Below are positions 1-11,537 of a DNA stretch of 64,000 bases, piece by piece. Source of the DNA: Coffea arabica (lineage: Eukaryota; Streptophyta; Magnoliopsida; Gentianales; Rubiaceae); NCBI RefSeq assembly GCF_036785885.1, contig NC_092323.1, positions 18,856,501-18,920,500 of the forward strand, in the 5' to 3' direction. Every line of letters begins with the position of its first letter. The stretch's first letter is position 1. Below the pieces are notes generated by a model. The model ran no database searches, had not been told where the DNA came from, and saw only the letters and a program-made list of their open reading frames with translations. Made by a program: the position numbers and the translations under genes.

Positions 1-398
1 AAGTAAAACTAATCCTGATGCTCATAATGAGAGAGGAGAATTAAGGGTATTTGATCAGAAATGACAAGCATTAGTCTCTTTGAGATAGATAGAATGTTAG
101 AAAGTCAAGTTCAGTCTATTGGTGACAAAAACTACTATATTTTGATAGAGGAATATGGATTTTGTTTGTTAAAGCATGATAGAGAACTGCATGCCTATTA
201 TGCTGATTACTTTGACTATAATAGGGTGGTTGATTTGTACAAAGATGTTTCCTTTAGTGAACTTCTAGGATCATAGTAGGGTTTGACATTGATGATGAGG
301 ACTTTGTGTTCGAAGATGAAGAGGATGAATCTGACGATAAATATAAGGCTAGTTCAGGGTCTGATTCTGGAGAGTTAGCAAAAAATATTATTAGTTGA
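1..398 (+). pseudogene. Possible N-terminal remnant of a MULE transposase (PB1-like region plus acidic linker)
   Basis: An open frame from 61 to 276 encodes about 71 residues with the spacing of the PB1-like domain that precedes many plant MuDR transposases, including a stretch reading LLKHDRELHAYYADYF. It ends in two adjacent TAG codons. In a shifted frame just beyond, about 280-398, comes a strongly acidic run (DIDDEDFVFEDEEDESDD) followed by Ser/Gly-rich residues and a TGA. A PB1-like domain followed by an acidic linker is how plant MULE proteins begin. No MuDR DNA-binding or MULE catalytic region follows. This is a resemblance by eye to the intact transposase at 28-31.7 kb, not a demonstrated homology; it could instead be another degraded ORF cut by the window edge. 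Confidence 0.3.
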
Positions 399-596
399 TA
401 TTTAATCAGAATATAGGTTAGGGACAACGTTGACAGTTCTTTGGATTTTCTGATGAAATATAGAGAGAAATGAATAAGAAGGAAAAAGCGAAAAAATTAT
501 AAAATCCTTTGTATAAGCATGGCAAACATGGGGGTTTTATCAGAATGTTAAAGTTGGTATTGTCATTTTAAATTGGGTAAGAGAGACAGGTGTAAT

Positions 597-663
597 TTTT
601 GAAATTTCAAAGGTGCCAAGTGAAATTATCAAAAATCTCAGGAGAGGTTTTTGAAATTATCCC
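597..663. repeat. Solo terminus of a palindromic MITE family
   Basis: The sequence from 'gaaatttcaaaggtgcc' to 'gaaattatccc' closely matches the right arm of the MITE at 35465-36216 and more loosely that at 17996-18762. Only this arm is visible, so it is a broken copy. Confidence 0.5.
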
Positions 664-1322
664 TAATAGTAAATAACAATGATTTCGCAACAAAAGGGCA
701 ATGTTGTCGTAACACTCCCTTTTTTCCTAATGGATTTAAGATTTTCAAGGTTAAGTAGTCTTCGCAGGGAGAGAAATATATATTTCTAAAGTTGAGTGTT
801 GTGACTACTCCCAAAGCTTAAGGGGACTAAAAATGATAATGGCAGACACAGTGAACCGGGGAAGGGACGGGGTGGGAGGAACAGCCGAACAGGGTCAGGG
901 GCGTGGGAAATTTCTGTGAGGCGAGATGGGAAGGAGGAGGCAGATGAGAGTTTCCCGCCCCAAAACCCAACCTATTACCATCCCTATTTCATACCAATTT
1001 CGTATACTAATAGGTTCTCATCCAAAGTGGAATTTAGCCTAATAAAAAATGTCCCTTTCCCATTTCACCTCTAACGTCAGAATCTGCCTTGAACAAAATA
1101 TATTTGTTTTGAAAATGATATATCAGTCAATTTGAAAATATACCGTTTTCAAAATAAATATATTTTGTTCACCAGTCAAGTGAAAAATACACATGTAACT
1201 AAAACAAATCAAACTCTAACAAGTATTAAAATTTTCCAAACATCTTAATCACAAGCAATTATTTTGTGGAAAGGTACTAAGTAAATAGATGATGACAACA
1301 ATAATTAACACATTCGACTTTT
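664..1322. other. Intergenic, with a possible small GC-rich hAT-type MITE at about 827-986
   Basis: No gene is visible. A GC-rich island (about 840-965) stands out from AT-rich surroundings. Its right edge, 'ttaccatcccta', resembles the terminus of the hAT-like elements at 32730-33515 and 19734-20465, and its left edge 'aatgataatggc' is a plausible eroded partner. No target duplication was found. Confidence 0.3.
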
Positions 1323-2520
1323 GGGTAAATTATAAAAACTCCCCTAATGTTTAATCAATTTTGCACTCACCCCCTAATGTTAGTTTTTCTCACTTTACTT
1401 CCTAAATTGTTAGTCAATTCTAACATTGCGTAACGAAAATATCAAAAAGATATTGATGCCCCCAAGTGTTAATTACAATAAATCCCCTTAAGGTATAACA
1501 ATTTTGCACTTTACCATCTAATATCTTTTTTCTCTTAATTTGTCTATTTGTCCTGAAAATTATTAGTCAACTCTAATATTTTATACCACTCAGGATGAAC
1601 AATGTTTAAAAAAATTAATATTTTAACATAATAATGAAAATTATTATGTATTTATAGATATAGGTCATCTTAAATTTTATCCCCACAATTATATTTTTTT
1701 TAGATAAAGGAAATATCTCGCTCATCTCACATGATAAGGGAAAAAATACTAGTGCAAAACTAAACTATGAAAATATTATTAAAAGTTTATAGATGAGTTT
1801 GTTTTGATTGGAGATTATTTGAATTTTTTTTATAGAATAATAGCACATTTTGTAATTTGATAGTTGTGAGATAAAAAAGTGGTTAAAAAAATAAAAAGTT
1901 GATTGAAATTAATTAAAAAATTTTTAGAAAAATTTAGCAATCCAAATAAATTTTACTGGCATCTAAGCATGGTATATTAAAAGAACAAGCCTAGAATATA
2001 TTTTTCTTTTTTTAGTATTACCAACAAAAAAAAATGTATACTTCCATATAAAGAGAACATCTAGATACCAAAAGAAAAACTTAACCACATATACATTCTC
2101 AAAGAGAAACTGATATATTGGTATTAAAGGTCTTGGGTTCAAATTCCTCTACCCCTTCCCCTACTGGAAAAAAATTTAAAAAAATGGACAATATCTCGGG
2201 CTTTTTTAGACTTTCAAAAATATTTTCACATTTTAATTTTTAATAACAGTTTTTGTTTATTTTTCCTATTATTAAGTCAAATTAGCAAGATACCCTCCTC
2301 AATCTTAAAAAAAGTGCAATGATAGAATGAAATTTAACTAGTACCATATATATACAAATATTATTTTTTTGTTATTATGTTAGGAATATTGATATTTTAG
2401 ATATTATTTGTGCTGGATGTTAGTTAACTAACAGTTTAAGGGATAAAGTGAAAAAAATAACGTTATGAGACAAAGTGCAAAAAAAGTGGCTATACCTTAG
2501 GGGGAGTTTTTGTGATACCC
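1323..2520. mobile_element. Non-autonomous Mutator-type element (long-TIR MITE)
   Basis: The left arm starts 'gggtaaattataaaaactcc' and the right arm ends 'gggagtttttgtgataccc', its inverted partner; similarity continues inwards in the 'tttgcact' blocks. The flanks 'tcgactttt' (1314-1322) and 'tacacttta' (2521-2529) agree at six of nine positions, compatible with an aged 9-bp Mutator target duplication. No coding capacity is recognisable inside. Confidence 0.5.
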
Positions 2521-2621
2521 TACACTTTAATTGGGCTAATACAATAGCCTTCATTGGTCCACTTTCATTGACAATCTTACTCGCCAAGATATCTTCAAGA
2601 TTCAAGATACGTGTTTTAGAC

Positions 2622-3605
2622 TTTTAGTAGAACGAATGGTTCAGCATCTCAGCGGATTCCCTGATCAAAGATGGAGCAACTCTTAGCTAATTTCTTAGCA
2701 TATAGATAAAAAACCTGATCCGCAGTGCCAGTATTGAAATGGTCTTTGATCCGTGAAAGCTCTGACTTGATTGCAAGTCCGTTTGGCATCAAAAGGCAAG
2801 TGCTGCATGGGATGATTCAATATTTCGATTCTTTCTGTTCGAAAATGGCCATTTCATTCTACGACCATCTTAAATTTTTCAACTGATGGACGATGCAAAG
2901 GCAAGTTGAATGACTCTTTCTGGGCTGATATCTCCCTACAACATGCAAACGTTAGGAGCCTCAGAAGTGAGAAGAAATCAATTTGAACATATTAATGTGG
3001 TCTTCAACATCAAATTGACAAACATGATGATTAAATGGCTAAACAGAATAAGAAAAAGCAGATCGAAATTGTCAGGTTCTACCAAGCTGGCCATCTCAAA
3101 AAGGCACTATCCTAACAGTTCAAATACCAAGCCTCCAGAAATATCAGGAAGTTGGATACCATTTCGATCGAAGACCAGCTAATTGAAACACAGCAAGGCC
3201 TCCTCCAACAATTTCTGTTGCTCTAGCATTCAGAAATCTGTTCAGATCTTCCTTAAACTGAGCAAAATATGCCTCTTTGATTTCTTTTATAGTTTTTGAA
3301 CAATATATCTTGCATTTGTTCCATGTTGAAGAATTTTGATTACCAACTTCTTTTGGAACCTTGGAAAGCCAATGGAGTGCATAAGAAGAATGCGCAATAT
3401 GAAGGCTAGATTTAGGGAATAAATGCTTGTGGAAGGAGTCAGGAACTGCTGCAGTAAAGTATCGCATCTTTGAAGGGAGGGATTTGAAATCATTGTCAAC
3501 AAGATCGTTGAAAAAGTCTTGGAATTCCAAGGATGCACTCACCTGGATGGATCTGTACTTAAGCTCCACTGCTTCAACAATGTTCTGCATATGGTAGTCT
3601 ACCAA
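2622..3605 (-). pseudogene. SABATH-family SAM-dependent carboxyl methyltransferase pseudogene
   Basis: SABATH enzymes methylate carboxyl groups of small molecules such as salicylic, jasmonic, indole-acetic and loganic acids. The minus strand from 3605 to 3144 is open for 153 codons and carries family landmarks in order: QNIVEAVELKY, then FFNDLVDNDF, then VPDSFHKHLFPKSSLHIAHS with the following SYALHWLSKVP, and FLNARATEIVGGGL. Translation continues in shifted frames: ISGGLVFELLG followed by a stop (about 3100-3145), SFNLPLHRPSVEKFKMVVE followed by a stop (about 2815-2905), then HPMQHLPFDAK, and a final SAEMLNHSFY-like tail near 2625-2655. The N-terminal SAM-binding segment (DLGCS-type) is missing upstream. 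Several frameshifts, at least four stops and the lost N-terminus make it a pseudogene. The family call is firm; the ancestral substrate cannot be told. Confidence 0.8.
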
Positions 3606-4345
3606 ATCTATTTCATTAAAGCCTCAAAGTCTAGCCTATAAAAGATAATCACTTGTTCAAGTCCTTTTTACAAATCTAACTCAATTTTTTTTTAATCAGC
3701 TTTAGAAGATTACATGAGAAAAAATATCAAGTACATGTAATGATCGACCAAATTGTTTTATTTACATCGAGAAGGTATTCATGATCTAGGTCTTTAAGTC
3801 ATGGTCATTTTGACAGGCCCATTTTAACAAATCTAACTGAGTAATCTTCATATCATGAGTTTAAATAAGAAGGTCATACAAGGCAAAATATACATCAATT
3901 ACAAAGATCATCAATATTTACCCTAGCTGATTTTATATGAAAATATGTACGCTCAATGAATGTCTGCAGCCGTCCTTCATGTTCCAGTAAGAATGTCTGC
4001 AGCCCTGCTTCTTCAACTTTTTCAGAGCAGAGTAGTCTGGATGGAACTTGGAACAAAAAGCTCCAACTTGGTCCAAGTCTAATAGCGCCTTTAAACAAAA
4101 AACAAGATTGTCAAAAAAGTAACAAAAAAATAAAGAGAAACTCAAATTACCATGAAAGCAAATCCATTATCAAGGAGGTTCTTCAAATGGGTTTCTACGA
4201 GTGATAACGAGAAGAGATTGAGCCCGAAATCTTATAATTTGATGCTTCTTGGAAGATTTCTTTTTTTGGAATATTTTTTTTTGAAGATTTACCCTTTAAA
4301 GTCTTCATTTTACAACCTCCTCTTTGAAGACGGAAACTTGTGATG
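3606..4345 (-). other. Coding-like fragments of unrecognised origin next to the SABATH relic
   Basis: On the minus strand, about 3933-4145 encodes residues including LDLDQVGAFCSKFHPDYSAL and the following KKLKKQGCRHSYW. Upstream at 4200-4345 is a lysine-rich stretch with GKSSKKNIPKKEIFQEAS. A GT-AG pair between them (donor near 4150, acceptor near 4090) could be an intron. I do not recognise a family. The segments could be the replaced 5' part of the methyltransferase gene, a captured host fragment, or chance. Confidence 0.2.
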
Positions 4346-5586
4346 TTCTCTCAATCTCTTTCAACGTTTATCATTCATAAAATTATGCTTCTCCACGTCT
4401 TGAATGCGTTAACCCTCTCATTAAAAATAAATTTTTTTTTTTGGCCGGGTTTTACCAGAGAAGAAAAACGTTAACAGAAAAATGAATAGGCAAAAACATG
4501 CAAGAGAAGAAAAGCATAAACAATAAAAATCCAAAGAAAATTAGAGAAAACGATGGAAATTTTGTAGAAGAGCGCATTGAAATTAGCAAAAAATATGTGA
4601 TCACAACAAGAGGATAAGCAAACGAGAAGTAACTAGTCTAAAGTTAAGTATTCATCAACTTGTGGGAGGAAGAATGAAGGCAGGAAGCAAAATGTTAAAC
4701 TCACAAAGGTTGTATATGTGATATTAAGGAGTCTGAACTTAAATACATGTTATTCATATATACATGCAAGATGTTAATTTTATTATTTTAATTCTTAAAC
4801 TTTAAATTTAGGAAAGAAACTACCAACTCTTTTGGTGTAGTTTTAGTAGGGAAACCAAGTATCATTTTTTTAAAACATTTTAATATGGACTATGAAGAGA
4901 AACCAAAGAATAAAAGGGTATAAAACAATTTTTCATTTGGATGATAAAATGTCACATTAGACAGATTAGTAGACTTTTTTCATTCTCATTATAAACGTGT
5001 CACCTTATGATTATTAAATAAATATAGAAACGTGAATTACATGTGGCCTAGTAGAAACTTTTCTTGGCTTATAACTCTTATAGATTGCGCATTGGAGGAA
5101 ATTCATCATGCTAAATATCCACAAATAACTGCAGTGATCAAAATTTACTGACCATAAATTGTTCATAAACAAGTTGAAGTATTTTGTAAGAAAACAGGAT
5201 TTGTTATTTTAAACATGATTGAATAATGCTAGCTGGATGAAGGCAAGTCTTCTATTATTTAGTGTTTTTTTAAAATAATGCACATCCTTTCTTATTCTGG
5301 AGTAAATGTTCTAAGAAGAAAATAAATATTGATGTCATTTTAATTTAATCAAAATCACATTTTGGCAATTCCTGTTTAAATTTCCTTGATCCTTATCTTT
5401 TGATATTTTAGAAAAATTGTAGAAATAGAAATTAAGAAAATGTTGAAAATGGTGAACTTATAAGAAGTTTGATACAAAGAACTATATGAGACTGTTTTTA
5501 CCATCAATAATGATCTCGAATAAGGCATATTTTTAAAATAAAGCATATTGGTTTTTAAGTACTCTAAATTATACTATAACTTTATA

Positions 5587-5588
<2 letters not shown>
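4346..5588. other. Intergenic AT-rich sequence, no gene seen
   Basis: Both strands are dense in stops, no recognisable protein fragment was found, and no clear inverted repeat was seen. Confidence 0.5.

Positions 5589-5667
<79 letters not shown>
5589..5667. repeat. (TA)n microsatellite
   Basis: An uninterrupted alternating TA run of about 39 units. Flanking sequence is AT-rich and non-coding. Confidence 0.97.
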
Positions 5668-5669
<2 letters not shown>

Positions 5670-6318
5670 TAGGATTATAAATCATAAAAGCAAAGTGTAC
5701 ATACTTCCGATTGAGGGGGCAAAGTGTGATCAACACCAAGAGCAAGGTTAAAAGAAAAAATTTCATGTGTTTTGAGGCAGTTAAAATTCCTAACATCTGC
5801 CAAGTTGGGGGCAAAATATATGTTCTTTCGGTTGAGAGGAGAAAGTGGGATTACCCGCTTGATCAAGGGGGACAAAAAGCATGATTAAGCAGTATTTTCT
5901 CCCGAGATGAATTTTGTATTTTATTTTAGTTAGAACTATTGCTAGTTGAAATAAGGTGCAAAACTGAAAATACCGTTTTATATCACGCTTGTTATGTTAA
6001 TTTTTCAAAACTTGAGAGGGAGCAATTGCCCACCCTCAAGCTTGAATAGCTCCGCCAATGTGCTCAACCTTCCCAGCCCAATGGCTAAATAAATATGAAT
6101 TGTTAGTTTAATTTAACACAGCTGTCGTTTGTCTCTCTTAGAACTTTAGCTTTCAATTGCTTTCTGAGTAGGGTAAACAGGAAGAAATTAAACCTGCAAT
6201 ACACTACTAATAATCACCAAAATATTGAAAAAAAAGGAAGAAGAGGAGTAGACCTTTGCCAACTTGCACATTAGTTCAATTGAAGAAGAATTTTTTTTTT
6301 TACCTATTTTTATTGAGT
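5668..6318. other. Intergenic with a diverged short direct repeat
   Basis: Two related segments, about 5688-5735 and 5808-5855, share 'gcaaag/aatrt...ttccgattgagggg'-like wording; they are probably remains of a MITE arm. No gene is seen. Confidence 0.3.
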
Positions 6319-6468
6319 AAATTTTATATACATTGTCAGTATATATACTATCACGGTTGGATGGATGACACATGCGCAAATTTTGAATTTCAAATTCACA
6401 TTTTGCACATATATCATATTTGAATAGTGATAATGTACACACTGACTAACAATGTATATAAAATTAAT
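6319..6468. mobile_element. Small MITE with inverted ends
   Basis: The left end 'aaattttatatacattgtca' is mirrored by the right end 'caatgtatataaaatt'. The sub-terminal 'tatactatcac' and 'gtgataatgtac' also pair. About 150 bp. Related arms appear near 15641-15811 and 16155-16235. Confidence 0.55.
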
Positions 6469-8909
6469 CCATTTTTATTTAACTTTGTAGTATTGTACTA
6501 TAAAGAACTTATATATAAAGTGGGAATGAGTGGTGAAATTTGTTGTTGGTCTTTCGTCCTTCTTCATGTGGAAATCATGTGCATCGTGGTTGTTGACTTC
6601 TTGGTCCTGGATTTCTTCTACCAGCTTTGCTCCCTTCTATTTTCCAAACCACCTGAAACCCTATGCCAGAAAACGTGTGCTAGAAACCATGTGCTTTTAT
6701 CTCTCTCTTCCCTCTCGGTCTCTTCTGGTTCTCTTTTCATTTCTTCCTCTTTTTCGTCATTCTCTCTCTTGTTCCTTTTCTTTGCCATCTTCCACTTCCT
6801 CAGGCAGCAAGACTAACAAGGTAATCTTTTTTTCTCTGCAAATTTGCGTTAATTTTTTTTTTATTTTTTTGCACTTCTAGAAGACCTCTGTTCCCCATTG
6901 TACTCTTCTTCATCAGATTCATCTCCTGTTTCCCATTCACAAGTTTCTGACTGTTATACGGTGGTTTTTGTTCAAATTTTCTTATTTTGTTTCGTTTTAT
7001 TGTTATTGAACAACTCTTTTTTTTTTGTTAGAAAACCCATATTTTGTTTCTTTTTTTTTTGCGTCCAATGTTTTCCGTTTGTTTTGGCTAGAAGTAAAAA
7101 GAAATCCTTGTTATTACTTTATCTTTCATTTTTTATGATGTGTTATATTAATGGTATGCCAGTGAACCACAAAATCCATTTGGATGTTTCGGCCATCCTG
7201 CTCATAAACTTTGACAGTGGAATTAGCACATGAAGAGGTAATACTTTGTCTTTTATATCAGTGCTATTTTTTGCCCTTGATTTGTCCCCTTATTTTTTTT
7301 CGAGACTCCAAAACTTGGGGTTTTTTAATCTTTACTTTTACTACTATGCCTCCTACTTATCCCATTTCCCCTCTTTATGATTTAAATTTTAATCAAATTC
7401 CATAGCTGTTTCTACAATAATTATAAAGAGACGTTTCCTTTATTACAAATTGTTGATGTCATCAAATTGGGTGTTGAAAGCTGAAAATTTTTGCTTAGGT
7501 TGGATGGTTGGATGTAGTAGTTACGGGAAACAGGACAATTGAAATTTTAAAAGCATGAATTTTCACTTTATTGATTGGAGCAAGTTCAATTGGATGTTTC
7601 TGAAATTTAGTTGATAATGTGAAAGTTTATGTTAAGCCAGCGGTGGAACTGAATCTAATGAGTTATGGTGTTGGAGTAATTGGTGTAATATGCTCAATCT
7701 TTTGTTTGCCTAACTATGTTTATGTTGTGCAATTATTTTTTATTATTCGGATAAATTTCTCAATGTTTTATCTTCCTAACTGCTTTAACATTGTGGATGA
7801 TTGTGTTATTTGATAAATTTCTCCAATGGGGAAGGTTAAGAACCTAGATACTTTCAATTTTTGGAAATTGGGTGTCTAATAGTTTCTGTTTCGTGTTTTG
7901 CAGATATCATGATCGTTATCATCTATCGATAGTTCAAAAGTCGCTGCTTATGCATTGTGAACTTTTTTTTTATACATTTGATTTTCTCTTCATTGTTTTC
8001 TTCCCCTTTTACTCATCTAAAATTTACTTTTTTTGTGATTGCAGGTGGAGAAAGTTGGGCTTTTTCCTCTTCAACATTGCTGCAATACTCTAAGATATGA
8101 TATATTTTATTTCATTCTCTAATAAAAAGTTTACTTTAATGCACTGTGATTTTTTTTAATATATTTTTTAATCAAGTTTTGATTGTGATTTTCAGGTTAT
8201 TCATTACTTGGATGCTCTTTCACGAGCTTCCTTTTCCATTCATTAAGGAGAATGCTTGATTTCTTTATTTGCTTTGTATCTCTATGCCATTAGATGTTGG
8301 ATCTGTTTTTGATAGTTCTGTGTGTACTTAGTTGTTGGGTTTTCAGCCACAAATGACCAAAAGCATTGTAAGTCATCAAGGATTTCCATTATTTTAGATT
8401 ATTGTTTTTAAGTGCCTTTTCCTCATGTCTTTGCATAAATCTTGCCTTTCATTTTTCTTTTGCTAGAGTACGAGTTTTTCATTAAAATTTTGCTAATTTT
8501 GTTCTGAGGGGATTGGCTTGTGTATCTGATAGGATGGCATTTTGAGGATATAATATAAATTATAGTAGAATTAGTGCTCCACCAAAATGGCTTTTCTTCC
8601 CTTCTTTCCTGCCATTCAAGAGGTTTTTTTATTGTCAATGGAGCTTTTTTCTTCCTTTCTTGTACCTTTTGGCTAGCTTTCGTGGTACAGTTTAGTAGTA
8701 CAAAATGCAATAAATCTCTTGGTAAAACTTCTTAGTTATATATTCCATGAATCTGAACTGTACAAGCTAACCAATTGCTTTCAACCCTATGTCAATTTTC
8801 GCTAAATTACAAGATCTAGCATAATTTTACTGATCTGATTGTTTCAATTCGGCTGGTCAAATCTTTTCTTATTGGATGGGATAATCTAAAATTTAGAAAT
8901 CGTATGCAG
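6469..8909. other. Non-coding region with intron/exon-like texture
   Basis: Long pyrimidine tracts alternate with short exon-like islands bounded by AG and GT (for example acceptors near 7904, 8044 and 8196), resembling the UTR and introns of a plant gene. No conserved protein can be read. Taken with the MYB-like exon at 8910-8965, this may be a decayed or captured gene fragment. Confidence 0.3.
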
Positions 8910-8965
8910 GCGTGGAAGATATTTGGCAATGGATGGACTAAAATTGTAAGAGTTGTTTTAGGCAG
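8910..8965 (+). pseudogene. Isolated MYB-repeat exon (FOUR LIPS/MYB88-like wording)
   Basis: A 56-nt segment preceded by 'tatgcag' and followed by 'gtaac' translates without a stop to AWKIFGNGWTKIVRVVLG plus two bases of the next codon. This matches the third-helix half of a plant MYB repeat; members of the FLP/MYB88 type have the pattern KIFGNxWTxIxxVVxGR. Splice signals on both sides support exon origin. No neighbouring MYB exon (first repeat, or the TDNAVKN continuation) was found, so it is not part of a working gene here. The family match is short, so it remains tentative. Confidence 0.4.
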
Positions 8966-9380
8966 GTAACGGGAATTAATTCATGGTAAATGATCTACTT
9001 ATTTAGCGTTTTAATATTTGCCTTGCGTTAATGCCTAGATGTTTGAACATCCATTTAAGCCATTGGCAATTTGCGATTGATTAAGCAAAATCTATGCAAG
9101 CTTAAAAAAATATGTTTGCAACTCCTGTTTTTAAGTGCCATGAGTCTCTAATTATTGATTCTGTCTAACCGTATAGAAAAAAGGAACTAATAAAATAGCT
9201 ATATTTGCATTACCAGATTGCTATAAGTAAGAGTAGCATGCTAGAGAAGTCAATGGAATTCCTTCCCTAAGATACTTGCATCTTGTGTCTTACATGTATA
9301 TTATAGTATAACTCATCCAAGAATAGTCTACTTCTATGCTGGGGAACATTTATGATACTTGGAGATTACTTTTGATGTCA
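8966..9380. other. Intergenic, nothing recognised
   Basis: AT-rich, stop-dense in all frames, no repeat structure seen. Confidence 0.4.
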
Positions 9381-9647
9381 TTTTCTGAAGATAACATAAT
9401 ACTACAGCTTTTTGCTGATATTTGTCACTCTCAGGTGCTCCAAGAGAGCTCTAACATTTATTTTTGCAGTAAATTATGGGATTGTATTATTGTACCTTTT
9501 AGGTTGATTAATGGAATTTTCTGAAGATAACATAATATTGCTTTTTGCTGATATTTGTCACTCTCAGGTGCTCCAAGAGAGCTCTAACATTTATTTTTGC
9601 AGTGAATTATGGGATTGTATTATTGTACCTTTTAGGTTGATTAATGG
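9381..9647. repeat. Two-copy tandem duplication, about 136 bp unit
   Basis: The block starting 'ttttctgaagataacataat' at 9381 recurs at 9517. The copies are nearly identical except for a short deletion ('ctacag' present only in the first). Each contains an exon-like 'ctctcag|gtgctccaag...tttgcag' segment. Confidence 0.9.
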
Positions 9648-10844
9648 ATGCTTCTTACTCTTTTGACCGTTGCATCTTTTTTTGAAATTCCATAAGTTTT
9701 TTGAGATGCCTAGACATGAATCATATATTTGGTTTCTTTTCCATCCGGTTGTTTCTTTCTTCTTTTTTTAAAGTGATTATTATTTTATTTAGTACTTACT
9801 GGTGAAGTCACATAAATTAGGTAACTTGAATTTGAATCCGATGGCAAATTTTTATTATTTTTTTTTCACTTACAGTACTATTTTTCCCAAAGTTGCCGTT
9901 TTTTTTCAACAATAATAATAGTATTATTATAGTAGAATATAGAATTGTGTTGTTACGATGTTTCTTCCCTTTTTCTTTATTAGTAGCTAATTAATGAAAA
10001 TGACCCTGTAGAAATTAAGTATTTCTCGGGAAAGAAAAACACTTGCCGATTTCTTTTTTTTTAACTACAATATTTTCTTTTTTACAAGGTTGTTGCTTTT
10101 TTATAATAATTTTATTATTATAATAGAGTATCCTTTCCCCTTTTCCTCCTTCTTTTATTCTCTTTTTTTACCCAAAGGTTTCTTTTTTTTTTTAAGTAGT
10201 TACCAATTAGTAGTTATTGATGCGGCGGTACGAACTGAGTATCCTGACGCAGGAAAACATAATACTATTCTTCTTTCTGTTATGTGAACAACTAATTAAA
10301 TACTTTAAAAAGTCTTTATATAATGTGTAAAAACTAAAGACATGAACGTCTAATAAGCCGATAGAATGTGGATTTAGTATATAAGGGTGTAAATTTAGTC
10401 ATTCCCTTATAGTTTTTTCAAACAAAATTTAGAAATTAAATATAAATCAAATATCCAATTATTCTGACCCACATAATATACATATGTGCATAACCAAATA
10501 CGCACATTAGTAAATCCAAATATATATTACAAAATAACTAATCCATTTTTATACCTCATTTCAACAAATGATCTAATAAGTATCTCCATCCAAAAAATAA
10601 TCTCCACATAGATGAAATTTGCATCCTTTTTTAATGAAACTCCTTATCCATTACTATGCCATTCACTCTTTTTTATTATGACATTATACAGCCGCAGTTC
10701 CATGTATTAGCCCTAAAGATTTTATACCCTATTTATTTTATATATTTAATAATTACACCACCTTAGTTGCATTCATTATACAAAACAAAAAAAATCCATA
10801 AATTACATGAATATCAATTCATTGTGGGCATCACTTAAATTGTT
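9648..10844. other. AT-rich non-coding sequence, probably the body of a Helitron
   Basis: No gene is seen. It leads without interruption into the Helitron-type terminus at 10845-10876. A convincing 5' TC terminus could not be fixed. Confidence 0.35.
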
Positions 10845-10876
10845 CACCGTGCGCAAGCACGGTGTTCTTCTGCTAG
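10845..10876 (+). mobile_element. Helitron 3' terminus (hairpin plus CTAG)
   Basis: A perfect 8-bp stem CACCGTGC/GCACGGTG with a four-base loop 'gcaa' (10845-10864) is followed eight bases later by CTAG (10873-10876) and then T. This is the canonical Helitron 3' end: GC-rich hairpin, short spacer, CTRR, insertion before T. The element would extend to the left. No Rep/helicase coding is visible nearby, so it would be non-autonomous. The 5' end is undetermined. Confidence 0.7.
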
Positions 10877-11214
10877 TTTATATACAACTTGGGAATTTAC
10901 TTGAACAAAGGAAAGTTTGGCAGATAAAATTTCAAAGGAATGTAGGTGGATGCCAATCAGTAACTAAAATAGTGATTATCGGTTAATTCGGTAACCCATA
11001 CCTCAAATTGTTTCGAGCGTAAATCCGTTGCCATGATGTGTCCGTGACTTCATTGAAAGTTACGGACTATCATCCATAGACAATTTTTCCCCTACTTAAT
11101 AACTAGTGGCGTCTGAAAGGGGTGGTTTTCTGTTGGGTTGGGTGGGAGTTGTGTAGTGTTGGTGCAGTCACGTGATGCGTCTCGCATTTCCCCTTCTCCA
11201 TCTATACCTTCACT
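10877..11214. other. Intergenic, nothing recognised
   Basis: No coding or repeat structure seen apart from the target duplication at its right edge (11207-11214). Confidence 0.4.
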
Positions 11215-11523
11215 CAATGTTTTTAAATCCGGACAAGAGAGTAAACCGGAAAACTTTTCGATTCACGGTTCGATCGGTTCAATTTCGATTCAAAGGTTTA
11301 GTAAATTTTTATTCATTTTAGTATTAAAAATTTTGAATAAAACTAAAATATTTATTTTAGAAAATAAATACTTAATAAAAATCGGTTGAACTTCCCAGTT
11401 TTTACCGGTTCTTGACCGGTTCAATTAATTCTTTGGCTTTGTAATTGAATCGGACTGGAGGCATGGCCGGTTAGCAGTTCAACCGATCGAACCGGCCGGT
11501 CCGGTCTGGTTTTCAAAACTTTG
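11215..11523. mobile_element. hAT-type MITE, 309 bp, with near-perfect 8-bp target duplication
   Basis: Ends are 'caatgtttttaaatccggac' and 'gtctggttttcaaaactttg', inverted partners. Flanks 'ccttcact' (11207-11214) and 'ccttcgct' (11524-11531) differ at one base. The interior is rich in 'accggtt'-type words. Confidence 0.8.
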
Positions 11524-11537
11524 CCTTCGCTCATTAC

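Noticed and set aside
2100..2180. B-box-like 'ggttcaaattcc' suggesting a SINE or tRNA
   Set aside because: No A box, no cloverleaf and no poly(A) or T tail in the right place; it lies inside a Mutator-type MITE.
5548..5814. Open frames through the (TA)n run on both strands
   Set aside because: They are artefacts of a dinucleotide repeat (Ile-Tyr repeats).
6427..7233. Overlapping hydrophobic ORFs on the plus strand
   Set aside because: They arise from pyrimidine-rich intron- or UTR-like sequence; no family resemblance.
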